DNA of 64,000 nucleotides from a gamma proteobacterium L18 (GTDB lineage: Bacteria > Pseudomonadota > Gammaproteobacteria > Pseudomonadales > Pseudomonadaceae): assembly GCA_000497835.1 (NCBI GenBank), contig KI547171.1:254866-318865 (forward strand). The letters are read 5' to 3'. The notes beneath the pieces were generated by a model, which was not told where the DNA came from, searched no databases, and was given only the letters and a program-made list of their open reading frames with translations. Below, piece by piece: positions 17,950 through 25,702 of the stretch (the stretch's first letter is position 1; each line of letters starts with the position of its first letter). Made by a program: the position numbers and the translations under genes.

Positions 17950-18897
17950 ATGGACAAGCTGTCGAACATGGCGGTGTTCGCCAAAGTGGTGGAGATGGGC
18001 AGCTTCACTGCCGTGGCCAACTTCCTCGACACCACCGTGAACAACGTCTCGCGGGCGGTCTCGGGGCTTGAGGAGTCACTGGACACCAAGCTGCTGCACC
18101 GCAGCACCCGGCGCTTGAGTGTCACCGACGCCGGACGGCGTTTTTACGAGCGCTGCACCACGATCCTGGCCGACCTTGAAAACGCTGAGGCCGAGGCCCG
18201 CAATGCGCTCCATGAGCCGCGCGGCACCTTGCGCGTGCATTGCGTGCCGGGTCTGGCGCGGCACCTGGCGACCAGGGCGGTGCTGGCCTACCGCGCGCAA
18301 TTCCCCGACGTCAGCGTGGAGCTGCTGCTGTCCCAGCGTATGCCCAACCTGCTGGAAGACCAGTTGGACCTGTCGATCGTGATTGCCCGCACGCTGCCGG
18401 ATTCGGCCTATGTGTGCCAGCAGATCGGTGTCAGTCATTGTGTGCTGGCCGCATCGCCGGAATACCTGGAGCGCCACCCGGCCCCCATCACCCCTCAGGA
18501 CCTGGCCGAGCATGCCTGCGTGCGGTTGGGCACCGTGGATTACAGCCCGGATGCATGGCAGCTTCGCAGCGACCAGGACAGCGCCACGTTCAACCCGGTA
18601 GGCCCGCACCTGAGCGTCAACGACATGGAAGCCATGGCCGTGGCCTTGCGCGAAGGGGCCGGCATCGGCTTGCTGGCGGGCTTTGCCGCCTATGACGACC
18701 TGCGCAGTGGTGCGTTGGTGCGGGTACTGCCGCAGTATCACACTGACGCACGTAACGTGTACGCGGTCTACACCTCGCGGCAGTTCGTGGATGCCAAGAT
18801 CAAATCCTTTGTCGACCTGCTGAAAACCCAGGTGGGCGGCGCGCTGCAACACCATGCCAGTGTCCTGATCAACCCTGCGCCGGCCCCCGTCCCGTAG
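17950..18897 (+). CDS. LysR family transcriptional regulator
   Basis: Predicted 315-aa LysR regulator with N-terminal winged HTH (FAKVVEMGSFTAVANFLDT, RAVSGLEESLDTKLLHRSTR, SVTDAGRRFYERC) and a periplasmic-binding-like effector domain. Belongs to the CrgA/DmlR-like group by its N-terminal pattern. Divergent from the aldehyde dehydrogenase/oxidoreductase pair, which it most likely regulates. Confidence 0.88.
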   Translation: MDKLSNMAVFAKVVEMGSFTAVANFLDTTVNNVSRAVSGLEESLDTKLLHRSTRRLSVTDAGRRFYERCTTILADLENAEAEARNALHEPRGTLRVHCVPGLARHLATRAVLAYRAQFPDVSVELLLSQRMPNLLEDQLDLSIVIARTLPDSAYVCQQIGVSHCVLAASPEYLERHPAPITPQDLAEHACVRLGTVDYSPDAWQLRSDQDSATFNPVGPHLSVNDMEAMAVALREGAGIGLLAGFAAYDDLRSGALVRVLPQYHTDARNVYAVYTSRQFVDAKIKSFVDLLKTQVGGALQHHASVLINPAPAPVP

Positions 18898-18905
18898 GCC
18901 AAACC

Positions 18906-19004
18906 CGCGAGGCCATCGAGTACATCCGGCAGATGGGCATTGTGCTGTGGAAGCATCACTTCCGCGAAGTCACCACCCGCGCTGAAATGCTGGGCGCCCT
19001 GTAG
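18906..19004 (+). pseudogene. Unidentified C-terminal coding remnant
   Basis: Directly after the LysR stop, a frame reads REAIEYIRQMGIVLWKHHF, continues with REVTTRAEMLGAL and ends at TAG 19004. It looks like a helical protein C-terminus with coding-like composition but has no start or upstream continuation. The parent family was not recognised. It is bounded by palindromic repeats. Confidence 0.3.
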
Positions 19005-19013
19005 CTGCAAACC

Positions 19014-19092
19014 GCGTCGTCTGCATCGCGACTAAAGTCGGCTCCTACACCCTCCGTGGTAGGAGCCGGCCTTGGCCGCGATGCAGGCGACA
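19014..19092. repeat. Type-1 palindromic repeat
   Basis: Same halves as at 5307-5386. First of four palindromes in a 600-base gene-free stretch (18898-19498). Confidence 0.8.
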
Positions 19093-19116
19093 CCGTCCCG
19101 TAGCAGCAACTGTCTA

Positions 19117-19205
19117 TGTGGGAGCGGGTTCTACCCGCGAAAAGCACACCGCGGTATGCCAGGAAGTCCGCGTTACCTTCTTCGCGGGTAGAACCCGCTC
19201 CCACA
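19117..19205. repeat. Type-3 palindrome with perfect 25-bp arms
   Basis: Left arm TGTGGGAGCGGGTTCTACCC plus GCGAA at 19117-19141; its exact reverse complement at 19181-19205. The 39-base centre is unrelated to the other repeats. Confidence 0.8.
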
Positions 19206-19208
19206 CGG

Positions 19209-19298
19209 CCTGTAGCTGCCGAAGGCTGCGTCTGGCGCACGTGGTGTATCAGATACTCCGCAGTGCCTGTGACGCGGCCTGGCGGCCGCTGCTACAGG
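19209..19298. repeat. Type-2 palindromic repeat
   Basis: Bounded by CCTGTAGCTGCCGAAGG and CGGCCGCTGCTACAGG; related to copies at 12036-12127, 43719-43810 and 46830-46921. Confidence 0.75.
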
Positions 19299-19302
19299 GA
19301 AT

Positions 19303-19397
19303 CGCGTTGTCTGCATCGCGACTAAAGTCGGCTCCTACAGTCGGCTCCTACGCCGTCGGTGGTAGGAGCCGGCCTTGGCCGCGATGCAGGCGACGCG
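19303..19397. repeat. Type-1 palindromic repeat with internal 13-base duplication
   Basis: As the other type-1 copies, but AGTCGGCTCCTAC is present twice in tandem at the centre, lengthening it to 95 bases. Confidence 0.75.
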
Positions 19398-19457
19398 ATA
19401 TATCCTGTAGCCGCAGCCTATCGGCAGCGGCGACGGGACAAGGGATTGTTCGGCGGC

Positions 19458-19488
19458 AAAAAAAACGGCACCCACCGGGTGCCGTTTT
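19458..19488 (-). terminator. Rho-independent terminator of the acetolactate synthase gene
   Basis: Stem CGGCACCC/GGGTGCCG (19466-19473 with 19477-19484), 3-base loop. Read on the minus strand it is followed by an uninterrupted T run (eight A on the plus strand). Starts 10 bases after the stop codon of the gene ending at 19499. Confidence 0.88.
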
Positions 19489-19498
19489 CATTCAGCGA

Positions 19499-21142
19499 TT
19501 AAACCAGCGCGCTACGACGCTTGAGTTCGCTGTTGAGAATGAAGTCATTCTCGGAGTAATCGACCGGGCAGTCGATCACGTGCACGCCCGGGGTGGACAG
19601 GCACTGTTCCAGCAGCGGCAGGAAGCCTTCGGCGCTTTCCACGCGGTGGCCCTTGGCACCGTAGGACTGCGCGTACATCACGAAGTCCGGGTTGCCGTAG
19701 TCCAGGCCGTAGTCGGTGAAGCCCATGTTCGACTGTTTCCAGCGGATCATGCCGTAGCCGTCGTCACGCAGGATGATGACCACCAGGTTCATCTTCAGGC
19801 GTACCGCGGTTTCCAGTTCCTGGCTGTTCATCATGAAGCCGCCATCGCCGCACACGGCAACCACCGGACGGTCCGGGTACACCAGGTGCGAGGCCATGGC
19901 CGACGGCAGGCCGGCGCCCATGGTGGCCAGGGCGTTGTCCAGCAGCACGGTGTTAGGCTTGTGGGCCTTGTAGTTGCGCGCGAACCAGATCTTGTAGATG
20001 CCGTTGTCCAGCGCCACGATGCCTTCGGACGGCAGGGCGCGACGTACGTCGGCGACCATGCGCTGCGGGTAGATCGGGAAGCGGTTGTCGTCGGCGCCTT
20101 CGGCGATCTGTGCCTCGTTGGCCTCACGGATGGTCATCAGGCGGCTGAAGTCCCAGTGCGGCTGAGGCTCCAGGGCTTCGCTGATTTGCCAGACGGCGTT
20201 GGCGATGTCGCCCACCACTTCGATCTGCGGGAAGTACACCGGGTCCACTTCAGCCGAACGGAAGTTGATGTGGATGACTTCGGTACCGCCACGCACCATA
20301 AAGAACGGCGGCTTCTCGATCACGTCGTGACCGATGTTGACGATCAGGTCGGCCGCTTCGACAGCGCGGTGCACGAAGTCACCGGCCGACAGCGCGGCGT
20401 TGCCCAGGAAGCGCGGGTGGCGCTCGTCGACCACACCCTTGCCCATTTGCGTGGTGACAAATGGCACGTTGGTCTTGTCGATCAATTGGCGCAGGACCTT
20501 GGCGGTCATCTTGCGGTTGGCGCCGGCGCCGATCACCAGGATGGGGGCGCGGGCAGCCTTGAGCTTGGCAACGGCCGCTTCGATGGCCTTGTTTTCGGCC
20601 AGCGGGCGGCGGTGCAGGCTTGGGGTAATCGGCATGCTGTCGGTCTGTTCGGCAGCGATGTCTTCTGGCAGTTCCAGGTGCACGGCACCGGGTTTTTCTT
20701 CTTCGGCCAGGCGGAAGGCTTCACGGACGCGCGACGGGATGTTGTCGGCGGAAGCCAGTTGATGCGTGTACTTGGTCAGTGGCTGCATCATGCCGACCAC
20801 GTCCAGAATCTGGAAGCGGCCCTGCTTGGACTTTTTAATCGGCTTTTGGCCCGTAATCATCAGCATCGGCATGCCGCCCAGGTAGGCGTAGGCACCGGCG
20901 GTCACCAGGTTGGTGGCACCAGGGCCCAGGGTCGACAGGCTGACACCCGTCTTGCCGGTCAGGCGGCCATAGGTGGCGGCCATGAAACCGGCGGACTGCT
21001 CGTGGCGGGTCAGAATCAGCTGGATGTCGGACTTGCGCAGCGATTCCAGCAAGTCCAGGTTTTCTTCACCGGGGATACCGAACACATACTTGACGCCTTC
21101 GTTTTCCAGGCATTGAACGACGACATCTGCGGCCTTGGCCAT
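19499..21142 (-). CDS. Acetolactate synthase large subunit (TPP enzyme, stand-alone)
   Basis: Predicted 547-aa thiamine-diphosphate enzyme. TPP-activating Glu48 lies in LTRHEQSAGFM; STLGPGATNLVTAGAYAYLG and the TPP/Mg motif CGDGGFMMNSQELETAVRLK with downstream DGYGMIRWKQ are as in acetolactate synthases. No regulatory small subunit gene is adjacent, as for catabolic (AlsS/BudB-like) forms. Expected reaction: two pyruvate to 2-acetolactate plus CO2. No acetolactate decarboxylase is in the window. A strong terminator follows. Confidence 0.82.
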   Translation of the reverse strand: MAKAADVVVQCLENEGVKYVFGIPGEENLDLLESLRKSDIQLILTRHEQSAGFMAATYGRLTGKTGVSLSTLGPGATNLVTAGAYAYLGGMPMLMITGQKPIKKSKQGRFQILDVVGMMQPLTKYTHQLASADNIPSRVREAFRLAEEEKPGAVHLELPEDIAAEQTDSMPITPSLHRRPLAENKAIEAAVAKLKAARAPILVIGAGANRKMTAKVLRQLIDKTNVPFVTTQMGKGVVDERHPRFLGNAALSAGDFVHRAVEAADLIVNIGHDVIEKPPFFMVRGGTEVIHINFRSAEVDPVYFPQIEVVGDIANAVWQISEALEPQPHWDFSRLMTIREANEAQIAEGADDNRFPIYPQRMVADVRRALPSEGIVALDNGIYKIWFARNYKAHKPNTVLLDNALATMGAGLPSAMASHLVYPDRPVVAVCGDGGFMMNSQELETAVRLKMNLVVIILRDDGYGMIRWKQSNMGFTDYGLDYGNPDFVMYAQSYGAKGHRVESAEGFLPLLEQCLSTPGVHVIDCPVDYSENDFILNSELKRRSALV

Positions 21143-21461
21143 TTCACTTCCTCTACATCAAAGAACGCTTGCGCGGGTTGAACCGGTAATTTAACGGGGT
21201 TGAACCTTTTTTTCACGCGTTGAATGCCTTAAATCACGTGCTTGAGCGCGATCCAGTCCGGTAGTCGAACAGCAATGGGCATGCATCGTCCGTCAGCCAC
21301 CGCCATTGGCCGTGATATCGCGTTGCTGGAGGTCCGAAAACCGATCGGGACGCAGGCTTGGCCCTTGCGCTTTCCTTGACCCGCCTTTCACCTGCTTTTG
21401 ACTGTGTACCCTCCATGATGGCGAAGTGTTATCGACCTTCACTTTTGCTGGAGCTGTACCG
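21143..21461. other. Intergenic region, nothing specific seen
   Basis: 319 bases between the divergent acetolactate synthase and PAP2 genes. No repeat, convincing operator or coding frame was recognised; it must contain both promoters. Confidence 0.5.
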
Positions 21462-22058
21462 ATGGAAGCCCTCAACCGTTCGCTGTTCCTGTGGCTCAAT
21501 GCAGGCGATCACCCGCCCCAACTGCTGATCGATCTGGCCACCTTTGTGGCGCAGTGGCTGGTGGGCGGGTTGGGGGTGTTGTTGCTGGCGTTGTGGCTAT
21601 GGGGCGGTCGGACGAGCAGGGCGGCGGTGTTGGTGGCGGTGCAGACGGTGGCACTGGGCATGGCGTGCAACCTGGTGATCGGGCAGTTCTTCATGCATCC
21701 GCGCCCGTTCATGATCCCGCTGGGGCACACCTACCTGGCGCACGCACCCGAGACGTCCTTCCCCAGTGATCACGCGGTGGTGTTTTTCGCCGTAGGGCTG
21801 GGGTTGTGCCTGTACCGGCGTGCGCTGGCGGCGGTGGTGATGGCGCTGGGCGTCGCGGTGGGCACCGCGCGGGTTTACCTGGGCGTGCATTTCCCGTTCG
21901 ACATCGTCGGCTCGTTGCTGGTGGCCATTGCCAGTTACTGGGTGGTGGCGGCGTTAATGTATCCGGCTGCGTTCCAGGCGCAATTGCTCACTGGCCTGGA
22001 AGTTGTTTATCGACGCTTGTTTGAACCGGCCATTAAACGTGGCTGGGTTCAGGCTTAG
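21462..22058 (+). CDS. PAP2 family membrane phosphatase (undecaprenyl-diphosphatase/BcrC-like)
   Basis: Predicted 198-aa protein with about five membrane helices. PAP2 motifs: HPRPF (Arg81), FPSDHAV with catalytic acid His104, and ARVYLGVHFPFDIVGS with Arg137 and nucleophile His143. BcrC-type enzymes recycle undecaprenyl diphosphate at the outer face of the inner membrane; lipid A or phosphatidylglycerophosphate phosphatases are alternatives. The lysine usually seven residues before the first Arg is not evident. Start at ATG 21462 with GGAG upstream. Confidence 0.82.
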   Translation: MEALNRSLFLWLNAGDHPPQLLIDLATFVAQWLVGGLGVLLLALWLWGGRTSRAAVLVAVQTVALGMACNLVIGQFFMHPRPFMIPLGHTYLAHAPETSFPSDHAVVFFAVGLGLCLYRRALAAVVMALGVAVGTARVYLGVHFPFDIVGSLLVAIASYWVVAALMYPAAFQAQLLTGLEVVYRRLFEPAIKRGWVQA

Positions 22059-22126
22059 TTGAAACAAGGTAAATGCCCTATTAAGTTTTCCAACTTTTTA
22101 ACGGGGCGTTGACAACTTTTTGATGT

Positions 22127-22390
22127 TTGATTGCTGGTGAAAGGTTTCTATCGACCGGTGGACCCCTGCGCAATGCCAAAGCGGCCAGCCAGGCCAGCGG
22201 CTTGAACTATGAGGGCGCCGACTACGTGCCCGAGCAGCACACCGAGTACGACATCGAGCTGAACTACGTTATCCAACTGACCCAATGGCTCAATGTCCGC
22301 CCCAACCTGCAGTGCATCGTCCATCCTGGCGGTGTGCGTGAGGTGCAGAACGCCCTGGTGGCGGGCCTGCAGGTACAGTCGACCTTCTGA
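22127..22390 (+). pseudogene. OprB-type carbohydrate porin remnant (C-terminus)
   Basis: The last ~80 residues resemble the C-terminal barrel strands of OprB: EQHTEYDIELNYVIQLTQWL, VRPNLQCIVHPGGVREVQNA, and a terminal Phe. The signal peptide and about 350 upstream residues are missing, and no normal start is present. A remnant rather than a functional porin. Confidence 0.6.
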
Positions 22391-22395
22391 CCCCC

Positions 22396-22429
22396 ACACC
22401 CCCTGCCGCCCGGAGGCAACAGGGGGTGT
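22396..22429. terminator. GC-rich hairpin after the porin remnant
   Basis: Perfect 10-bp stem ACACCCCCTG/CAGGGGGTGT with 14-base loop, six bases after the porin-remnant stop. No T run follows, so it is probably a retained porin 3' hairpin or attenuating structure rather than a classic terminator. Confidence 0.45.
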
Positions 22430-22485
22430 GCTACCCTTGCCCTCAACGCCGCCTGTTAGAGCGGCGATTATCAGAGGGGCAAGGA

Positions 22486-23163
22486 ATGCACGTACTGATC
22501 GCAGAGCACCATCAACCACTCCGCTTCACCCTCCACGACTTCCTCAGGTCCAGGGGCCATCAGGTCACCTGCGCGGCAGACGGCATCACCGCGCTGCACC
22601 TGGCCGCGACTCGGGAATACGATGCGGTCGTCTTCAATGCAGCGCTGCCCGGCATCGGTGGCCATCAGGCCTGTGAACGCTTGCGCAGCGCGGGCCGCAC
22701 GCAACTTCCGTTGATACTCACGGCCGCTTCCCATCAACTGTGCGACGTGTTGCAAGGGTTCAAGCTGGGCGCGGACGATTACCTGACCGGGCGGTTTGAC
22801 CCCGCAGAGTTGCTGGCGCGCCTGGAGGCGATAGCACGCAGAATGGCCACGCCCAGGGCGCGGGTGTTGGAAGTTCATGATTTGAGTTACGACCTGGACA
22901 CCCTGAGCGTCAAACGCGCAGACCAGGTGATCAACCTCAATCCCACCTCGTTGCACTTGTTGGAATTGCTGATGCGCAAAAGCCCCACGGTAGTGTCGCG
23001 CAAGGAAATGCTCGACTCGGTGTGGGGCGGGGCCGCCCCCAACAGCGACAGCCTGCGCAGCAATGTGCACTTGTTGCGTCGCGGGGTGGACAGACCGTTT
23101 TTCACGCCGCTGATCCATACCTTGCACGGTGTGGGGTATCAACTGGCGTGTCGGCAGGGGTAA
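22486..23163 (+). CDS. Atypical OmpR/PhoB-type response regulator (degenerate receiver)
   Basis: Predicted 225-aa regulator: receiver (1-115) plus winged-helix DNA-binding domain (RKEMLDSVWGGAAPNSDSLR, HTLHGVGYQLAC). Key receiver residues are altered. The phospho-acceptor Asp is Asn51 (VVFNAALPGIGG), the acidic pair is Glu7-His8, and the Lys-Pro pair is Gly102-Arg103 (DYLTGRFDP). Thr79 is kept. It is therefore probably not phosphorylated. No histidine kinase is adjacent, and the nearest downstream gene encodes a large secreted protein. Start at 22486 from AAGGA. Confidence 0.8.
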   Translation: MHVLIAEHHQPLRFTLHDFLRSRGHQVTCAADGITALHLAATREYDAVVFNAALPGIGGHQACERLRSAGRTQLPLILTAASHQLCDVLQGFKLGADDYLTGRFDPAELLARLEAIARRMATPRARVLEVHDLSYDLDTLSVKRADQVINLNPTSLHLLELLMRKSPTVVSRKEMLDSVWGGAAPNSDSLRSNVHLLRRGVDRPFFTPLIHTLHGVGYQLACRQG

Positions 23164-23601
23164 GAGGGAATAGATCGCTATAGGGCGCGCTCTTTGCCCA
23201 TTGATAAATAAACTACTTCACACGTTGAGAATGCGCACGTCGGGGGACTATTCCCCGATAGTGCGTCACTGTTCCCGTTAGTGGGGGGGATAAATAATGG
23301 CGCTGTTCTTATATGGAGTGTGCTGCGGCAAAGTCTGTATGCGCATTTCGATCGGTTAATAAGTTCGGCATGACAACTGCTTGTAAGGGCATAGGCCCGA
23401 AGTAATCAGAATGGGTGAATGGGGTAACTGCCGGGGAGTATTTGAGATGGATTGGCAGTTGCGCCTGGAAGTATAACTTCACTGCAACGTTTCGCTGTGT
23501 TCGGGACCTGATATTCGACGTGGTGTTGCTCATGCGCGGCTGCGCATGAGCGATCGACGCGTCGCCAGCCAACCGTTGAGCCGCAGACTCTGGAGTACAC
23601 C
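23164..23601. other. Long AT-richer intergenic region with a perfect hairpin
   Basis: 438 gene-free bases, less GC-rich than the surroundings. A perfect 10-bp hairpin GCTCATGCGC/GCGCATGAGC lies at 23528-23551, about 50 bases before the start of the secreted-protein gene. Small inverted motifs lie near 23238-23285 (GGGGACTATTCCCC and nearby). It could be a regulated promoter with a structured leader; no known class was recognised. Confidence 0.4.
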
Positions 23602-25341
23602 ATGAGGTTATTCGGATACGCACACCCTTCAGCCATTCCGCTGTTTTACCCGCGCAATCACCGTGCTTCGCTGCTGGCGTTGGCCGTCGCCTTTACCCTG
23701 GTGGCAGGCGGGGCCGGTGATGCCCTGGCCAAGGGCGGCACGGCCAAACCACCCACCAAGGGCGCCACTGCGCCGTTCGCCACGCCCACCTTGCCTGACC
23801 CGGTGTTCGCCGATCCCACTGCCATCCACGGGTTTTCCGACACCGGCTTCATTCAGTCCATGACCCTGGACAACAGCAACACCGGCTGCCCCAACACCAC
23901 CGACCCCGGGCGGTTTGGCGGTACCGTGAAGGTCAATGGCAATACCATGATCGTGCCATGCAACACGGTGCTGCAGATGCCGGCCAACACCCTGACCTGG
24001 GCGCAGTTTGTCCAGGGCGGGCAACTGGCGCTGGACAAGCCGGGGACCTATCCCTCGTTCGAGGTCCATGTGGTGGGTAACCTGGTCGGCACGCGGCGCA
24101 TCGCCGGGCTGATCACCGTCTCCCAGCAAGCCGCCAACAGTGGCAGCGGCTTTATCAGCCGCATCGACTACGCCACCGGCAACATCGAGGTGGATACCGG
24201 CAACCCGGCGCAGCCTACGGTGATCCAGATCAACGACCCCAATGGGCGCTTTGGCCGGGCGCAAAGCCCCGACCCGCGCTTTTCGGTGGACGACGCCAAC
24301 CCCACCATCCATGCCGCCACCGGCTACCCCATGTGCGTGCCGCGCACCGCAGGTGACGACGCCCTGTGCCCGGAAAAGAACCGGCCCAAAGTGGTGACCC
24401 CGACCACCACCAACAACTGCCGCAACTTCGCCCAGGCCGGCGTTACGCCACCGGTCAGTGGTGAGTTGTCGCCGCCGCTGGCCAACCAGCGCTATTGCAG
24501 CCAGTACGTGATGAAGCGCTTCGGCGACCCGGCCCGCACGGCCACCGACCCTGATCCCACCCAGCAGGCGCCGTTTGAAGTAGGGGACTTCATTACCTAT
24601 TCCGGTACCTTGTTCAAGTCGACCAATAACGGCGGCCCGGATTTCATCTCGGCGCACACCATCGAGGCCAATGTCGGCATCTACACCCAGCCCGGCAGCC
24701 AGCCCAGCTATGTGGCGATCGGCGACTTCGGTATCGGCACCGCGGACCCGGCGGCCACGGCAGTCAGTGGTGTTGCCCAGGAGACCCAGGACCGCATGTT
24801 CCTGGAAGCGCTGACCACCGACATCAAGACCCCGGTGGACATCTACCTGATCGACGTTGACGGCAATACAGGGGCGCAAACCAACCGCTGGGTGACGCCG
24901 TTCGAGATGACCGGCGAATGCGACCCTTCCGGTACTTTGGCGACCAACTGCTTCGGGGTGTCGGGGGGCATCACCACCCAGAACATCGGCCCGCAACCGC
25001 AGCGCGCACGGCTGCGCGCTACCAAGGCGCCTACCGGCCTGCTCAGCCAGCCCACGCGCAATCTGCGGGTGATCCAGCGCTCCCTGTGCGTGCCGCAATC
25101 CACCTCTCTGGCCCAGCCAGCGGTGGACGCCTGCCTGCAGAATGCCAGCCGGCAGACGGTGGCCAATGGCCTGGTGGCGGGGCAGTACACGGCGCCGGTG
25201 TTTGAGTTCATCTTCCCCGAGGGGGTAAAACCGGGCGACCCGGTGGTGCCCAATGACTTCTGGCACCTGCCCTTCATCCGCAATGGCGAAGGCACCAGCA
25301 CCCCCACCGGCGTCGGCCCGCTGGAACCGACACCTTGGTAA
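23602..25341 (+). CDS. Large secreted protein of unknown function
   Basis: Predicted 579-aa exported protein. A long N-terminal signal region (LLALAVAFTLVAGGAGDALA, about residues 25-45) is followed by a Pro/Thr/Lys linker. The rest is a beta-rich body with many Asn, Asp, Gly and Thr and several cysteines, suggesting disulfides (NTGCPNTTDPGR, MCVPRTAGDDALCPEKN, GECDPSGTLATNCFG, RSLCVPQ). No catalytic motif, anchor or repeat was found, and no family was recognised. It follows the atypical response regulator after a 438-base promoter region and is followed by a giant inverted repeat. GGAG precedes the ATG. Confidence 0.7.
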   Translation: MRLFGYAHPSAIPLFYPRNHRASLLALAVAFTLVAGGAGDALAKGGTAKPPTKGATAPFATPTLPDPVFADPTAIHGFSDTGFIQSMTLDNSNTGCPNTTDPGRFGGTVKVNGNTMIVPCNTVLQMPANTLTWAQFVQGGQLALDKPGTYPSFEVHVVGNLVGTRRIAGLITVSQQAANSGSGFISRIDYATGNIEVDTGNPAQPTVIQINDPNGRFGRAQSPDPRFSVDDANPTIHAATGYPMCVPRTAGDDALCPEKNRPKVVTPTTTNNCRNFAQAGVTPPVSGELSPPLANQRYCSQYVMKRFGDPARTATDPDPTQQAPFEVGDFITYSGTLFKSTNNGGPDFISAHTIEANVGIYTQPGSQPSYVAIGDFGIGTADPAATAVSGVAQETQDRMFLEALTTDIKTPVDIYLIDVDGNTGAQTNRWVTPFEMTGECDPSGTLATNCFGVSGGITTQNIGPQPQRARLRATKAPTGLLSQPTRNLRVIQRSLCVPQSTSLAQPAVDACLQNASRQTVANGLVAGQYTAPVFEFIFPEGVKPGDPVVPNDFWHLPFIRNGEGTSTPTGVGPLEPTPW

Positions 25342-25379
25342 TGCGTAGCCAATAGGCTGACAACTCAATCTCACAGGCC

Positions 25380-25675
25380 ATGGTACGTTGCAACAAATGT
25401 AGGAGCTGCGGGGCGGCCATCCGCCGTCAGGCGGCGATGCGCCGCGCGGGCGGCGCTCGATCTCAAGGGCGACCAAAAAACCTCGACTGGCACCTAGTAG
25501 CCCTGACGCAATCTCGTCGCCAGGCGGCAGCGGCTAAGCAGATCGTGCTGGCTATTCGAGGTGCATGTCTTGGGTTTTTATGGCGTTCTTGAGATCGAGC
25601 GCCGCCCGCGCGGCGCATCGCCGCCTGACGGCGGATGGCCGCCCCGCAGCTCCTACAGTTTATTGCAACGTGCCA
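25380..25675. repeat. Giant inverted repeat (about 87-bp arms) around a repeat core, copy B
   Basis: Left arm about 25380-25466 and right arm about 25588-25675 are reverse complements with very few mismatches (for example GGAGCTGCGGGGCGGCCATC against GATGGCCGCCCCGCAGCTCC). The ~120-base centre (25467-25587) shares its conserved blocks with the element at 1-158. An RNA across it would form an ~87-bp stem. It lies between the convergent secreted-protein and histidine-kinase genes. Element class not known to me. Confidence 0.8.
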
Positions 25676-25702
25676 TCGTCTAAGCAGTATGTGTTTGATT
25701 TG

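Noticed and set aside
19118-21181. 687-codon plus-strand open frame beginning in repeats and crossing acetolactate synthase
   Set aside because: Starts inside a palindromic repeat and runs antisense to a clear TPP enzyme.
22396-22429. A classic rho-independent terminator before the response regulator
   Set aside because: The hairpin is perfect but no T run follows, so full termination is not supported.
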